Shown piece by piece: positions 8,228 through 16,820 of a stretch of DNA of 32,366 bases. The translations under genes were made by a program, and so were the position numbers. Position 1 is the stretch's first letter. Each line of letters begins with the position of its first letter. This DNA comes from an uncultured Dialister sp. (GTDB lineage: Bacteria > Bacillota > Negativicutes > Veillonellales > Dialisteraceae). The notes beneath the pieces were generated by a model that was given only the letters and a program-made list of their open reading frames with translations, was not told the origin of the DNA and searched no databases. The stretch covers positions 1-32,366 of the forward strand of contig NZ_CAAFRZ010000141.1 in the NCBI RefSeq assembly GCF_900765565.1, read 5' to 3'.

Positions 8228-9262
8228 TTATTTTCTGAGGAATTCAGGAACCGCAATGCCTGTAGCCGGTCTTACAGCGTTGCTGAAGCGGCTGCCGCCC
8301 TGGGGAGCGGGGCTCTTCTTCTTATCGCCGAAACCGGTAGCAATGACGGTAATCTTGACGGTGTCGTTATCGAGGTCCGGATCCACAGAGGTGCCCCAGA
8401 TAATGTTTGCATCGGGATCTGCAGCTTCTGTGATGATCTGGGAAGCTTCGTTGATTTCGAAGAGGCCCAGGTCTTCATTGCCGGTGATATTGATGATAAT
8501 GCCCTTGGCACCTTCAATGCTCCGTTCAAGAAGCGGGCTGTTGATGGCCATGGTGGCTGCATCGCTGGCGCGGTTGTCGCCAGTGCCGATGCCGATACCC
8601 ATCAGTGCATCGCCCTGGTCGCTCATGATGGTTCTTACATCGGCGAAGTCCAGGTTGATGATACCCGGTACAGTAATGAGGTCGGAAATACCCTGGATGC
8701 CCTGGCGGAGGACATCGTCGGCGGTCTTGAAGGCATCTTTAATGGAGGTCTTCTTGTCGATGATGCTCATCAGTTTATCGTTCGGTACAACGAGGATGGC
8801 ATCTACGTTCTGTTTCAGCCGTTCAATGCCTTCTGCTGCGTTCTTTGCACGGACTTTGCCTTCAAAGCTGAAGGGTTTGGTCACTACAGCAATGGTCAGA
8901 GCGCCGAGTTCCCGTGCGCACTGGGCAGCTACAGGAGCAGCACCGGTACCGGTACCGCCGCCCATGCCGGCTGTAACGAAGACCATATCTGCACCGGTTA
9001 AAGCCTTTGTGAGGTCTTCCCGGGATTCTTCAGCGGCCTGTTCCCCTACTTCCGGCTTAGCACCGGCGCCGAGGCCCTTTGTCAGCTTTTCGCCGATCTG
9101 GATCTTTGTTTCCGCTTCCGATTTATTCAGGACCTGTAATTCTGTATTGACAGCGATAAATTCTACGCCCTTCACTTCTTCATCAATCATACGGTTGACG
9201 GCATTATTTCCGCCGCCGCCTACACCGATGACTTTAATTTTTGCAATTTCAGACTGTTCCAT
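8228..9262 (-). CDS. ftsZ: Cell division protein FtsZ
   Basis: FtsZ is the tubulin-like GTPase that polymerises into the Z ring at mid-cell. The 344-residue protein has [16 protein letters not shown] near the N-terminus, the tubulin signature [10 protein letters not shown] at 101-110 and the T7 loop segment [11 protein letters not shown]. It ends with a conserved tail peptide VPEFLRK (338-344) that normally binds FtsA, ZipA or SepF. I use the ATG at 9262 because AAAGGAGGAG lies just upstream; an in-frame ATG at 9322 would add 20 residues not expected for FtsZ and has a weak site. It is separated from ftsQ by an F3 repeat where ftsA normally lies. The terminator at 8053-8086 lies about 140 nt after the stop. 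Confidence 0.96.
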   Translation of the reverse strand: MEQSEIAKIKVIGVGGGGNNAVNRMIDEEVKGVEFIAVNTELQVLNKSEAETKIQIGEKLTKGLGAGAKPEVGEQAAEESREDLTKALTGADMVFVTAGMGGGTGTGAAPVAAQCARELGALTIAVVTKPFSFEGKVRAKNAAEGIERLKQNVDAILVVPNDKLMSIIDKKTSIKDAFKTADDVLRQGIQGISDLITVPGIINLDFADVRTIMSDQGDALMGIGIGTGDNRASDAATMAINSPLLERSIEGAKGIIINITGNEDLGLFEINEASQIITEAADPDANIIWGTSVDPDLDNDTVKITVIATGFGDKKKSPAPQGGSRFSNAVRPATGIAVPEFLRK

Positions 9263-9440
9263 GTTCGCTCCTCCTTTAGGATCTTTTGCGTCATGAGCTT
9301 GACCTGTTTTTTCAATATCCATGGTTATTCATCTTCTTTTCAATCATATCTATCATTGTACAATACTTTGCCCAAGTTCGCTACAGGGTTAGACATAATC
9401 GTATAAGATTTTTTGTTATCTTTGCTATATAAGCGAGCGG

Positions 9441-9458
9441 CCCATTCGTACGAATGGG
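9441..9458. repeat. 18-bp perfect palindrome
   Basis: CCCATTCGTACGAATGGG is its own reverse complement. It overlaps the left end of F3 copy 1 and is not present in F3 copy 2. It could be an operator-like site or part of the element's terminus. Confidence 0.6.
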
Positions 9459-9658
9459 GCTAAGGGTTGTGGGTGAACTGCGCTGCGCTTGTTCACCAGG
9501 TGGCAGGTGCTTCGCGCCGGGGCATAAGGTGCAATCGCCGCCTTGCGGCTGAACTGCCTCATGCTCCCGCTGCGCCAGGGTGTTAGCCCTGGCCTGCAGC
9601 CACAACCCGGTCGAGCCAGCGCAGCGGCGCTCGACCCACAACCCTTACGCCCCCTTTA
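9453..9658. repeat. F3 palindromic repeat, copy 1
   Basis: The arms are AATGGGGCTAAGGGTTGTGGG and CCCACAACCCTTACGCCCC. Inside are nested hairpins GTGAAC...GCGCTGCGC...GTTCAC and TCGAG...GCTCGA. It is preceded by an 18-bp perfect palindrome (9441-9458). It lies directly after ftsQ, in the 426-bp gap before ftsZ where ftsA is usually found. Apart from the leader of ftsZ nothing else is seen in that gap. Confidence 0.75.
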
Positions 9659-9688
9659 AACGCATGGAGGTTGAAGTCTTCCGCCCAC

Positions 9689-10555
9689 TTACTTCTTTAA
9701 CTTAATAAACGGTGATGCCAGGTTGGCATCCACGTATTCTACCGAGAGCTTCCGGGCCTTTACGTCGCCCACCATGTTTTCAGCGAGTTTGGCCTGGTCT
9801 GCCATGTTCTCCCCTTCTCCGAGACGGACGGTGATGCCGTCCCTTGTATAGGCCTTGATGCTTTCCGCATTGCCGATGTTGATTTCCGAAAATACCTTCA
9901 GCCCATCGGGGGACAGGTTATTCAGGAAATCCAGTGCCTTTGCCGTGTCGTCACCGGAAATCCGGTCTTCCAGGAGAAGATTGCCCATTTTCTTCCCTGT
10001 AATCAGGGGCACTTCCACCTTTTTAATAGACTGGGTGGTGTCCATGACCATACCGTCAGCGTCCACGAAGGCATAGCCGAACTGGTCCTGTACGATGGCC
10101 ACCGGCCGGCGGTCCGTAATATCTACAGAAAGGACGAAGGGAAACTTCCTTGTCACGGTGACAGAGGAAACTCGGATATCCTTCGAAAGCCGCCGGGTAA
10201 GGTCTGCCGTGCTTACCTGGAGTACATTGACGGGCTGCCGGATTTTCCCTTCAAAAAGAATATCATCCACCGTGAGCACATTGGTGCCGGTAAGGCTGAT
10301 ATATCCCAGGGGAATGGGAAGAAGAAACAGGGCCAGAATGCCCGCCAGCACCACCACTACGCCGCCGAATACGTAATTCTTCATGGAGGATCCGGTATGA
10401 TGGGCCTCTTTTTTTCTCTTTTTCTTCTTTACCGGTTCTTCAGACGGCTCCTCCGGGGACGGCGGCTCGGGATGAACCGGCTGCCTGTCCTGCATTTCCT
10501 GGCTCTGCCCGTGCTGCTCCTTCAGAAATTCGTTAAAACTTTTAAAATTATCCAT
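9689..10555 (-). CDS. ftsQ: Cell division protein FtsQ/DivIB
   Basis: A single-pass inner-membrane division protein that links FtsL/FtsB to the septal ring. The 288-residue product has a charged cytoplasmic N-terminus rich in Pro, Glu and Lys (about 20-50, including KKKKRKK) and one transmembrane helix at about 61-80. A POTRA domain follows from about 84 (YISLTGTNVLTVDDIL), then the FtsQ beta domain with KFPFVLSVDITDRRPVAIVQ and DADGMVM. It follows ddl by 12 nt, the usual ddl-ftsQ order. AGGCAGG precedes the ATG. After its stop the cluster is interrupted by the F3 repeat rather than continuing to ftsA. Whether to call it FtsQ or DivIB is a naming choice. Confidence 0.92.
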   Translation of the reverse strand: MDNFKSFNEFLKEQHGQSQEMQDRQPVHPEPPSPEEPSEEPVKKKKRKKEAHHTGSSMKNYVFGGVVVVLAGILALFLLPIPLGYISLTGTNVLTVDDILFEGKIRQPVNVLQVSTADLTRRLSKDIRVSSVTVTRKFPFVLSVDITDRRPVAIVQDQFGYAFVDADGMVMDTTQSIKKVEVPLITGKKMGNLLLEDRISGDDTAKALDFLNNLSPDGLKVFSEINIGNAESIKAYTRDGITVRLGEGENMADQAKLAENMVGDVKARKLSVEYVDANLASPFIKLKK

Positions 10556-10567
10556 AATGCCTGCCTA

Positions 10568-11503
10568 TCAGACTTTATCCAGACCCGCTTCCATAAGGAT
10601 TTTTTCACAGAGCTTGGGGAAAGAAATCCCTGCTGCTGCGGCCGCCTTCGGTACGAGGCTTGTGGATGTCATGCCGGGAATGGAATTGGCTTCCAATACG
10701 AAGGGCTTTCCCTCTTTATTGGTCTTGAAATCGAAACGGACAGCCCCTTTGCATTCACAGATGCGATAGCCGGTCTCTGCAATTTCACTCATTTCCTTTG
10801 CCAGTTCATCGGAAATCGGGGCGGGAACGATGTAGTCCGTAGCCCCCTTTGTGTACTTGGAATGGTAATCGTACTGGCCGGAATGGGGGCAGATCTGGAT
10901 GACAGGAAGCGCTTTCCCGTCGAATACGGACACCGTAAATTCGCCGCCGTCCAAGTAATCTTCCGCCAGGATCCGGGGTTCCACCTTGAATACCCGGGTC
11001 AGGGCATCGGGAAGGTCCTCTTTCTTCTTCACGATTTCAATGCCGATGGTAGAGCCTTCGCAGGCCGGTTTCAGGACCACCGGGAAATCAAAGTTCTCGC
11101 AGATATCTTCCAGTACCTTTTCTTTTCCATCTTTCAGGTAATAAGCCTTGGAATGGGCCATGGGCATACCGGCCTGTTTGAAGAGGTGGCTGGACATGAT
11201 CTTATCCATGGTAATGGCGGAAGAAGTGACGCCGCTGCCGGTATAGGGAATCCGGGCCAGTTCCAGCACACTCTGGATAGTGCCGTCTTCGCCGTACTTT
11301 CCGTGGAGGGCGATGAATACCACTTCCGCCCCCGCTTCTTTCAGTTTTTCCACCACATGGTGGGGATCATATTCCATGGGAATCACGGAATAGCCGATGG
11401 AAGCCAGGGCTTCCGCAATGGCGGATCCAGTATTTCTGGAAACTTCCGCTTCCGTGGAAGGACCGCCCATTAACACAACGATTTTCGTATTTTTAGTGAT
11501 CAC
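10568..11503 (-). CDS. ddl: D-alanine--D-alanine ligase
   Basis: Ddl joins two D-alanines with ATP to give the dipeptide that MurF adds to UDP-MurNAc-tripeptide. The 311-residue ATP-grasp enzyme shows VVLMGGPSTEAEVSRNTG at the N-terminus, FIALHGKYGEDGTIQ, YTGSGVTSSAITMDK and the C-terminal metal/ATP segment EANSIPGMTSTSLVPKAA. The start is a GTG at 11503, with AAGGGAA about 9 nt upstream; the next in-frame ATG would remove the essential N-terminal strand. The first 11 nt overlap the end of murC, so translation is probably coupled. It lies between murC and ftsQ as in many dcw clusters, but murB, which often sits between murC and ddl or ftsQ, is missing. Confidence 0.95.
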   Translation of the reverse strand: MITKNTKIVVLMGGPSTEAEVSRNTGSAIAEALASIGYSVIPMEYDPHHVVEKLKEAGAEVVFIALHGKYGEDGTIQSVLELARIPYTGSGVTSSAITMDKIMSSHLFKQAGMPMAHSKAYYLKDGKEKVLEDICENFDFPVVLKPACEGSTIGIEIVKKKEDLPDALTRVFKVEPRILAEDYLDGGEFTVSVFDGKALPVIQICPHSGQYDYHSKYTKGATDYIVPAPISDELAKEMSEIAETGYRICECKGAVRFDFKTNKEGKPFVLEANSIPGMTSTSLVPKAAAAAGISFPKLCEKILMEAGLDKV

Positions 11504-12893
11504 TTGGCATTCCCTTTTCTTTAATCAAATGAACCAGTTCTTCTCCGGCCCTGTAAATGCTGCCGGCGCCCATGGTAATGACCATGTCTCCGGGACGGAT
11601 GAAATCGTAAAGGGCCTTTCCCATATCCTCCACCTGGGGAATATAGTGGATTTCCTTATCCGGAAGTCTCTCCCCCACCCTTTTGGGAATGAGGCGGCCG
11701 TCGATACCGGGAATAGGCTCTTCACTGGCCGCATAGATGTCCGTAAAGAACAGCACATCGGCGTCGTCGAAGGCTTCTGCAAATTCATCAATAAGCAGCT
11801 TTGTCCTGGAATAGCGGTGAGGCTGGAATGCGCAGATAATGCGGCGATTTCCGATTTCCCTGGCCGCCTTCAGGGTCGCTTTGATTTCCGTGGGATGATG
11901 GGCATAATCATCCACCACCCAGAGGCCGGCATCCTTGTATTTTGTTTCAAAACGCCGCTTCACCCCATGGAAATGGGACAGGGCAGAAGCAATCTTTTCA
12001 AAGGGGATACCGCAGTACAGGGCCGCTGCCACAGCACCCAGGGAATCCCGCACGTTATGGAGCCCCGGCACATGGAGCTCTATGGTGCCCAGAACTTTTC
12101 CCTCATAGGAAACATCATAGTACAGGGCATCCTTTTCATACCGGGGAGAAATTGCCCGGTAATCCGCTTTTTCATCAAGGCCAAAGGTAAAGACCTTCTT
12201 GTGGATGGCCGGAAGAATAGCCCGCACCCCCTCGCTGTCCAGGCAGAGGAAGGCGGCCCCGTCATCATAGGAAATGTGGTTCACGAATTCTGCAAAGGCT
12301 TTCCGTATATTTTCCACCGTGCCGTAATGGTCCAGGTGGTCGTCTTCCACATTGGTCACCACGGTGATGTAGTTTTTGAATTTCAGGAAAGAACCGTCGC
12401 TTTCATCGGCTTCCGCAATGACGTAGTCCCCTTTGCCGCAGGTGGAATTTCCATGGATATAGTCCGCCGCTGCGCCGAGAACAATGGTGGGATCAAGGCC
12501 GGCTTCGTAGAAAATCTGGCCCATCATACCGGAGGTGGTGGACTTGCCATGGGCTCCGGCAATGGAAATGCCTTTTCCTTTCTCCAGGAGCGCCGCCAGC
12601 ACGTCGGACCGATGGAACACAGGGATTCCTTCTTTCCTGGCTTCCAGGAGTTCCGGGTTGTCTTCGGAAATCGCAGAGGAAATGACGACGCACCCCGCTC
12701 CCTTTACATGGGAAGCGTCATGACCGATGGAAATAGCGGCTCCCCGGGACCGGAAATTCGCCAGTACCGGGGAATCGGCCATGTCAGAGCCGGAGACGGT
12801 GTACCCTTTTTCCAGCAGGATTTCCGCCAGGGCCCGCATGCCCATGCCGCCGATGCCGATAAAATGAAAACTTTTATATGAATTGAGATCCAT
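11493..12893 (-). CDS. murC: UDP-N-acetylmuramate--L-alanine ligase
   Basis: MurC adds L-alanine to UDP-MurNAc, the first peptide step of peptidoglycan synthesis. The 466-residue protein has the N-terminal UDP-binding loop FIGIGGMGMRALAEILL (about 11-27) with SGSD. The ATP P-loop is AGAHGKSTTSGM (112-123), and the middle-domain motifs EADESDGSF, NVEDDHLDHYG and DDYAHHPTEI follow. All ordered Mur ligase domains are present and the length is normal. The gene starts directly against the murG stop (12893/12894) with GAGGAGC upstream, and its end overlaps ddl by 11 nt. It belongs to the tight murD-murG-murC-ddl-ftsQ block. Confidence 0.97.
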   Translation of the reverse strand: MDLNSYKSFHFIGIGGMGMRALAEILLEKGYTVSGSDMADSPVLANFRSRGAAISIGHDASHVKGAGCVVISSAISEDNPELLEARKEGIPVFHRSDVLAALLEKGKGISIAGAHGKSTTSGMMGQIFYEAGLDPTIVLGAAADYIHGNSTCGKGDYVIAEADESDGSFLKFKNYITVVTNVEDDHLDHYGTVENIRKAFAEFVNHISYDDGAAFLCLDSEGVRAILPAIHKKVFTFGLDEKADYRAISPRYEKDALYYDVSYEGKVLGTIELHVPGLHNVRDSLGAVAAALYCGIPFEKIASALSHFHGVKRRFETKYKDAGLWVVDDYAHHPTEIKATLKAAREIGNRRIICAFQPHRYSRTKLLIDEFAEAFDDADVLFFTDIYAASEEPIPGIDGRLIPKRVGERLPDKEIHYIPQVEDMGKALYDFIRPGDMVITMGAGSIYRAGEELVHLIKEKGMPSDH

Positions 12894-14015
12894 TTATGCT
12901 TTGCTCCTCTTTTCGGATAATTCCAGTGCCAGTTTCGCTATATCCTGGCCTGCATGGATTCTTCCCAGTCCCTTCGATGCATCGGACATATGGGAAAGGG
13001 TGGAGGGACTGCCCATGAGGTAGGTAATATCCTGGATCAGTTCCTTATCCGTCAGGTATTTGTCCACAATCATCTTGGCCGCCCCTGCAGCCACGAAAAC
13101 CCGGGCGTTATAGGTCTGGTGGTCCTCCGCCGCATAGGGATAGGGCACGAGGATTGCCGGCAGCCCCCGGGCAGCCAGTTCCGCAAGGCTCACGGCACCG
13201 GCCCGGCAGATAATGAGATCCGCCGCCGCCAGGGCCAGGGGCATACGGTATTCGTACTTTATGATGCGGCCAGCTTTGCCTACCCGCCCCTCTTCATCGG
13301 CGTGGAGATCATTTTTTATCTTATCATAGTCCAGGGTCCCCGTCACATGGTACAGGCAGAGGTTGTCCCTGTCCCTGAAATGCTCATGGACCCCCTTCAT
13401 GGCATTGTTGATGGACCGGGCGCCCCGGCTGCCACCGGTGATAAGCACCATGAATGTGCCCTCCGGAATACCGAGTATCCGTCTGGATTCTTCCCGTTTG
13501 GCTTCGATCACATCCGGCCGGATGGGGTTTCCGGTGTACACGCATTTCTCGGGATGGGGAAAACGGACTTTGGCCGCCTCATAGCCCAGGGCAATCTTGT
13601 CCACCACGTGGCTCAGGATCTTATTCGTAATTCCGGGAATCACATTCTGCTCCTGGATGAGGGTGGGAATATGGGACAGGGCCGCCGCCATCAGAATAGG
13701 GCCGCACACGTAGCCCCCGGTCCCAATGACCACGTCCGGATGGAAATGGCGAAGAATGGACCGGGCCTTCCAGAGGCTGGCGGCGGTTTTCATGAGAATG
13801 CCCACATTCTTTACGGTAAGGGACCGCTTCAGTCCGTAAGCCGGAATGGAGGCAAACTTGTATCCTTCCTTCGGGATAATCCGGGATTCCATGCCATTCG
13901 GTGTCCCTACGAACAGAAACTCCACATCATCCAGTTTTTCTAATTCCCTGGCAATGGTGATGGCTGGATAAATATGTCCCCCCGTACCACCGCCTGATAA
14001 AATAACACGTTTCAT
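12894..14015 (-). CDS. murG: UDP-GlcNAc--MurNAc-pentapeptide-undecaprenol GlcNAc transferase
   Basis: MurG adds GlcNAc to lipid I to make lipid II at the inner face of the cytoplasmic membrane. The 373-residue GT28-family protein has the N-terminal G-loop SGGGTGGHIYPAITIA (7-22) and GTGGYVCGPILMAA. A hydrophobic patch follows (HIPTLIQEQNVIPGITNK), and the C-terminal UDP-GlcNAc site includes GGSRGARSINNA, CRAGAVSLAELAARGLPAILVPYPYAAEDHQTYNA. GGGGATT lies just before the ATG. It follows murD by 11 nt. In most Firmicutes and proteobacterial dcw clusters ftsW (spoVE) sits between murD and murG; here there is no room for it. Confidence 0.97.
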   Translation of the reverse strand: MKRVILSGGGTGGHIYPAITIARELEKLDDVEFLFVGTPNGMESRIIPKEGYKFASIPAYGLKRSLTVKNVGILMKTAASLWKARSILRHFHPDVVIGTGGYVCGPILMAAALSHIPTLIQEQNVIPGITNKILSHVVDKIALGYEAAKVRFPHPEKCVYTGNPIRPDVIEAKREESRRILGIPEGTFMVLITGGSRGARSINNAMKGVHEHFRDRDNLCLYHVTGTLDYDKIKNDLHADEEGRVGKAGRIIKYEYRMPLALAAADLIICRAGAVSLAELAARGLPAILVPYPYAAEDHQTYNARVFVAAGAAKMIVDKYLTDKELIQDITYLMGSPSTLSHMSDASKGLGRIHAGQDIAKLALELSEKRSKA

Positions 14016-14026
14016 TGAATCCCCAC

Positions 14027-15376
14027 TTATTTCAGACTATTCACAATACGTTTAAAATCCATACCCCGTTCTTCCATGTTGTGGTACATATCAAAAGAAG
14101 AGCAGGCCGGTGAAAGGATGACCACATCCCCCGGTTTAGCCAGTTCCTGTCCCTTTTCCACGGCTTCCCTCATGGAAGACACCCGGAAAATGGAGGATAC
14201 GCCGGCCGCTTTGGCAGCCTTTTCGAAACGGTCTGCCGCAGCGCCCAGGAGAATGAGATGTTTCGTATGTTTCTTCACTTCTCCCATGAATTCTTCCAGC
14301 GGCGTTCCCTTGTCATAGCCACCGGCAATGAGAATCACCGGATGGCCGAAAGCGCTCATGCCTTTCTCGGCAGCATCGGTGTTCGTTGCTTTCGAATCGT
14401 TATAATATTCCACGTCCCGAAGGGTCCGCACGTATTCGATGCGATTCGGGAGCGACGTAAATTCCTTCAGCACAGCCACGATTACATCCCGGGGTACGCC
14501 CCCTTCATGGGCCAGGAACGAGGCGGCCAGGGCATCCTCATAATTCTGGCTGCCCTTCAGCTTCAATTCTCCCGTGGTGCAGAGCGGAATTTCTTCTCCC
14601 TTTCTATGGAGAGTCAGTATGTCCCCCTTCAGGAATGCACCCTCCTCCACTTCATGGGATGTGGAAAGAAGGCATACATGGGTATGGCTTTCTGCCTGTT
14701 TTTTCAGCTGCGGCGTATAGGAATCATCAGCATTCAGGAGGAGGCAGTCATTTTCATCCATGTTTTCAAAAATCCGGGCCTTCGCAGCCACATAGGCTTC
14801 CATAGTGTGATGCCGTTCCAGGTGGTCCGGTGTAATATTCAGGATCACCGCCGCCTTTGGCTTGAAGGACTTGATAAATTCCAGCTGGAAACTGGAAACT
14901 TCGGCCGCAATGATGCCGTCTGGCGGAACCAGCTCAGCTTCCCGGGACAGGGAAATCCCCAGATTTCCTGCCAGCGCAAAGGGACGGCCGCTCTTGCTCA
15001 CCATGCTCCCCAGGAGGGTGGTGGTGGTGGTCTTCCCGTTGGTACCGGTAATGGCAAGAATCGGCGCCTTCGTTACCCGGTACGCCAGCTCCACTTCGCT
15101 GATGACGGGAATATTCTTCTTAAATGCCGCCTGCACAATGGGGTTCTCCTTCGGAATCACCGGAGAAACAACCACAGTATCCACCCCTGCCAGAAGCTCT
15201 TCCGACTGGGGTCCGAAGCGGAACTGGGCTCCCAGCTCCGTGAGAGCGGCCTTTTCCTTTTTATCCTGCACCGAATCTTTCAGGTCCGAAATCAACACTT
15301 TGGCTCCGTGACGGAGAAGGACATGGGCAGCTCCCAGTCCGCTGATACCTGCACCGAGAATCAATACACTTTTCAT
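14027..15376 (-). CDS. murD: UDP-N-acetylmuramoyl-L-alanine--D-glutamate ligase
   Basis: MurD adds D-glutamate to UDP-MurNAc-L-Ala. The 449-residue protein shows the N-terminal substrate loop ILGAGISGLGAAHVLL (6-21) with ISDL. The P-loop is AITGTNGKTTTTTLLG (109-123), and EVSSFQLEF, ILNITPDHLERH and the C-terminal NDSKATNTDA and LSPACSSFDMY follow. GGGGAGGT lies 7 nt before the ATG, a very strong site. It begins a new block: the mraY terminator and an F1 repeat separate it from mraY, so it should have its own promoter within about 15377-15480, but I could not identify a convincing one. murG follows after 11 nt. Confidence 0.97.
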   Translation of the reverse strand: MKSVLILGAGISGLGAAHVLLRHGAKVLISDLKDSVQDKKEKAALTELGAQFRFGPQSEELLAGVDTVVVSPVIPKENPIVQAAFKKNIPVISEVELAYRVTKAPILAITGTNGKTTTTTLLGSMVSKSGRPFALAGNLGISLSREAELVPPDGIIAAEVSSFQLEFIKSFKPKAAVILNITPDHLERHHTMEAYVAAKARIFENMDENDCLLLNADDSYTPQLKKQAESHTHVCLLSTSHEVEEGAFLKGDILTLHRKGEEIPLCTTGELKLKGSQNYEDALAASFLAHEGGVPRDVIVAVLKEFTSLPNRIEYVRTLRDVEYYNDSKATNTDAAEKGMSAFGHPVILIAGGYDKGTPLEEFMGEVKKHTKHLILLGAAADRFEKAAKAAGVSSIFRVSSMREAVEKGQELAKPGDVVILSPACSSFDMYHNMEERGMDFKRIVNSLK

Positions 15377-15481
15377 TCGTTTACCTCCCCGGGAAATTTA
15401 TTTATTAATTCACTGTATGTGGATATGTATTCATTAAGTAAGAGATTGAGATTGTGATCAATGAATCGAGCCTGCGACTCT

Positions 15482-15777
15482 GAAAGGTGGCTTAGGTGGC
15501 TCAAGTGGCTGAAGGGAAATGGCCTGCGGCCAAGGGGGTGGTGTGCCGCGACAAAATAATATAGCGGCACGAATTTTGTAATCTCAGATAAATCCGTCAT
15601 CTTATTACGAGAGTAAGACAATCCGGAAAAACGCCCACCGCTGCTTATCCCTTTTCCTATAGATATCGGAGTCAGGGATTTAAAACACTCGCGGCTCTTC
15701 CAAACTTTGTGCGCCGCACAATCCCCTCAGCCACCTGAGCCACCTCGCCGAAGGCGTTACCCCTGAGTCACCTTTCT
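15482..15777. repeat. F1 palindromic repeat, copy C
   Basis: The longest F1 copy. The left arm has GAAAGGTGGCTTAGGTGGC and TCAAGTGGCTGAAGGG with the stem-loop TGGCC-TGC-GGCCA, then GTGCCGC...GCGGCAC. The right arm has CGCC-GAA-GGCG and ends GAGTCACCTTTC. The middle carries about 100 bp not shared with other copies. It lies between the mraY terminator and the murD leader, inside the 478-bp gap where mraY and murD are usually adjacent. Confidence 0.75.
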
Positions 15778-15812
15778 TCTCTATTATCTAAATTATTATA
15801 ACTGAATCTCAT

Positions 15813-15852
15813 GAAAAAAGAAATTCTATGGATTCCATAGAACTTCTTTTTC
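15813..15852 (-). terminator. Intrinsic terminator after mraY
   Basis: Minus-strand stem GAAGTTCTATGG - AAT - CCATAGAATTTC followed by TTTTTTC, starting 3 nt after the mraY stop. It should end the murE-murF-mraY transcript. Confidence 0.88.
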
Positions 15853-15854
15853 AG

Positions 15855-16820
15855 TTACAGCGCCCGAATGGCGAAGAGGAGGCTCACGCAGGCAGCAATG
15901 CCTTCGAAGATCCAGAAGGCCCACACCACGTGGACTTCGCTCCAGCCGGACAGTTCGAAATGGTGATGGAGAGGACTCATCTTGAAGACCCTCTTCCCAG
16001 TGAGCTGGAAAGAAGCGACCTGGATGATGACAGACAGCGCTTCCAGCACGAAAATCATGCCCAGGAAAACGAGAAGGAGCTCTGTCCTGGTCATGACGGA
16101 AATACCGGCAATGGCGCCACCCAGGGCCAGGGAGCCTGTATCCCCCATGAATACCTTGGCCGGGTGGTAGTTAAAGAACAGGAATCCCACGCAGCATCCG
16201 GCAAGGGTGATGATGAAATAGCCGAGGTCGTTGAATCCGGTCATGTAGCAGAACACAGCGTACGCCGAGAAGCAGATGACGCAACATCCCGCTGCCAGGC
16301 CATCAAGGCCATCGGTGAGGTTCACCGCATTCGAAGCGCCCACGATGACAAGAACCACGAAGGGATAGTACAGAAGGCCGATGGAAATATCAATCTGCGT
16401 AAAAGGAATGGCAATGGAATAGGGCAGATGCAGTGTATCCACCACGCCCCAGCAGAAGAGCACCGCCAGGATAATCTGTCCCAGCATTTTCTGCTTCGCC
16501 GTAAGGCCCAGGTTCCGTTTCTTTTCCGCTTTGATGAAATCATCGAGAAATCCCAGGAGCCCGTGGCCCAGGGTCAGGAACAGGAGCCACAGTACAGAGG
16601 GGTCGATCATTTTATTGAAAATGACCACCAGCACCGCCGCCAGCAACATGAAAAGGCCGCCCATGGTGGGGGTGCCGCTCTTGACCCGGTGGGATTTCGG
16701 TCCCTCTTCCCGGATGGACTGGCGGGCTTTCATTTTCTTTAAAAGGGGAATGCCGAAAAATCCAAGGATCACCGTAAGGACAGCGGCTTCCACCAGGTAT
16801 ATGAAATAATTACTTTCCAT
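15855..16820 (-). CDS. mraY: Phospho-N-acetylmuramoyl-pentapeptide-transferase
   Basis: MraY transfers phospho-MurNAc-pentapeptide from UDP to undecaprenyl phosphate, giving lipid I. The 321-residue polytopic membrane protein contains about ten hydrophobic helices. It has KSGTPTMGG (about 47-55), the catalytic aspartates in FLDDFIK (Asp93, Asp94), KRNLGLTAKQK, NLTDGLDGLAAG and the cytoplasmic PLHHHFELSGW segment. Its start overlaps the murF end by 11 nt, so it is translated with murF. A strong intrinsic terminator directly follows its stop (15813-15852), ending the murE-murF-mraY transcript. In many clusters mraY continues straight into murD; here that junction is broken by the terminator and an F1 repeat. 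Confidence 0.97.
   Translation of the reverse strand: MESNYFIYLVEAAVLTVILGFFGIPLLKKMKARQSIREEGPKSHRVKSGTPTMGGLFMLLAAVLVVIFNKMIDPSVLWLLFLTLGHGLLGFLDDFIKAEKKRNLGLTAKQKMLGQIILAVLFCWGVVDTLHLPYSIAIPFTQIDISIGLLYYPFVVLVIVGASNAVNLTDGLDGLAAGCCVICFSAYAVFCYMTGFNDLGYFIITLAGCCVGFLFFNYHPAKVFMGDTGSLALGGAIAGISVMTRTELLLVFLGMIFVLEALSVIIQVASFQLTGKRVFKMSPLHHHFELSGWSEVHVVWAFWIFEGIAACVSLLFAIRAL

Noticed and set aside
9263..9322. A longer FtsZ start at 9322
   Set aside because: The extra 20 residues are not expected for FtsZ, and the strong AAAGGAGGAG site belongs to the ATG at 9262.
9381..9641. An 86-codon minus-strand frame between ftsQ and ftsZ
   Set aside because: It lies inside repeat F3 and shares a low-complexity peptide with the other F3 copy only because the DNA is shared.
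15373..15621. An 82-codon minus-strand frame that overlaps the murD start by ATGA
   Set aside because: Its first half is F1 repeat sequence, it starts with TTG without a ribosome-binding site, and no family is recognisable; murD has its own very strong site.
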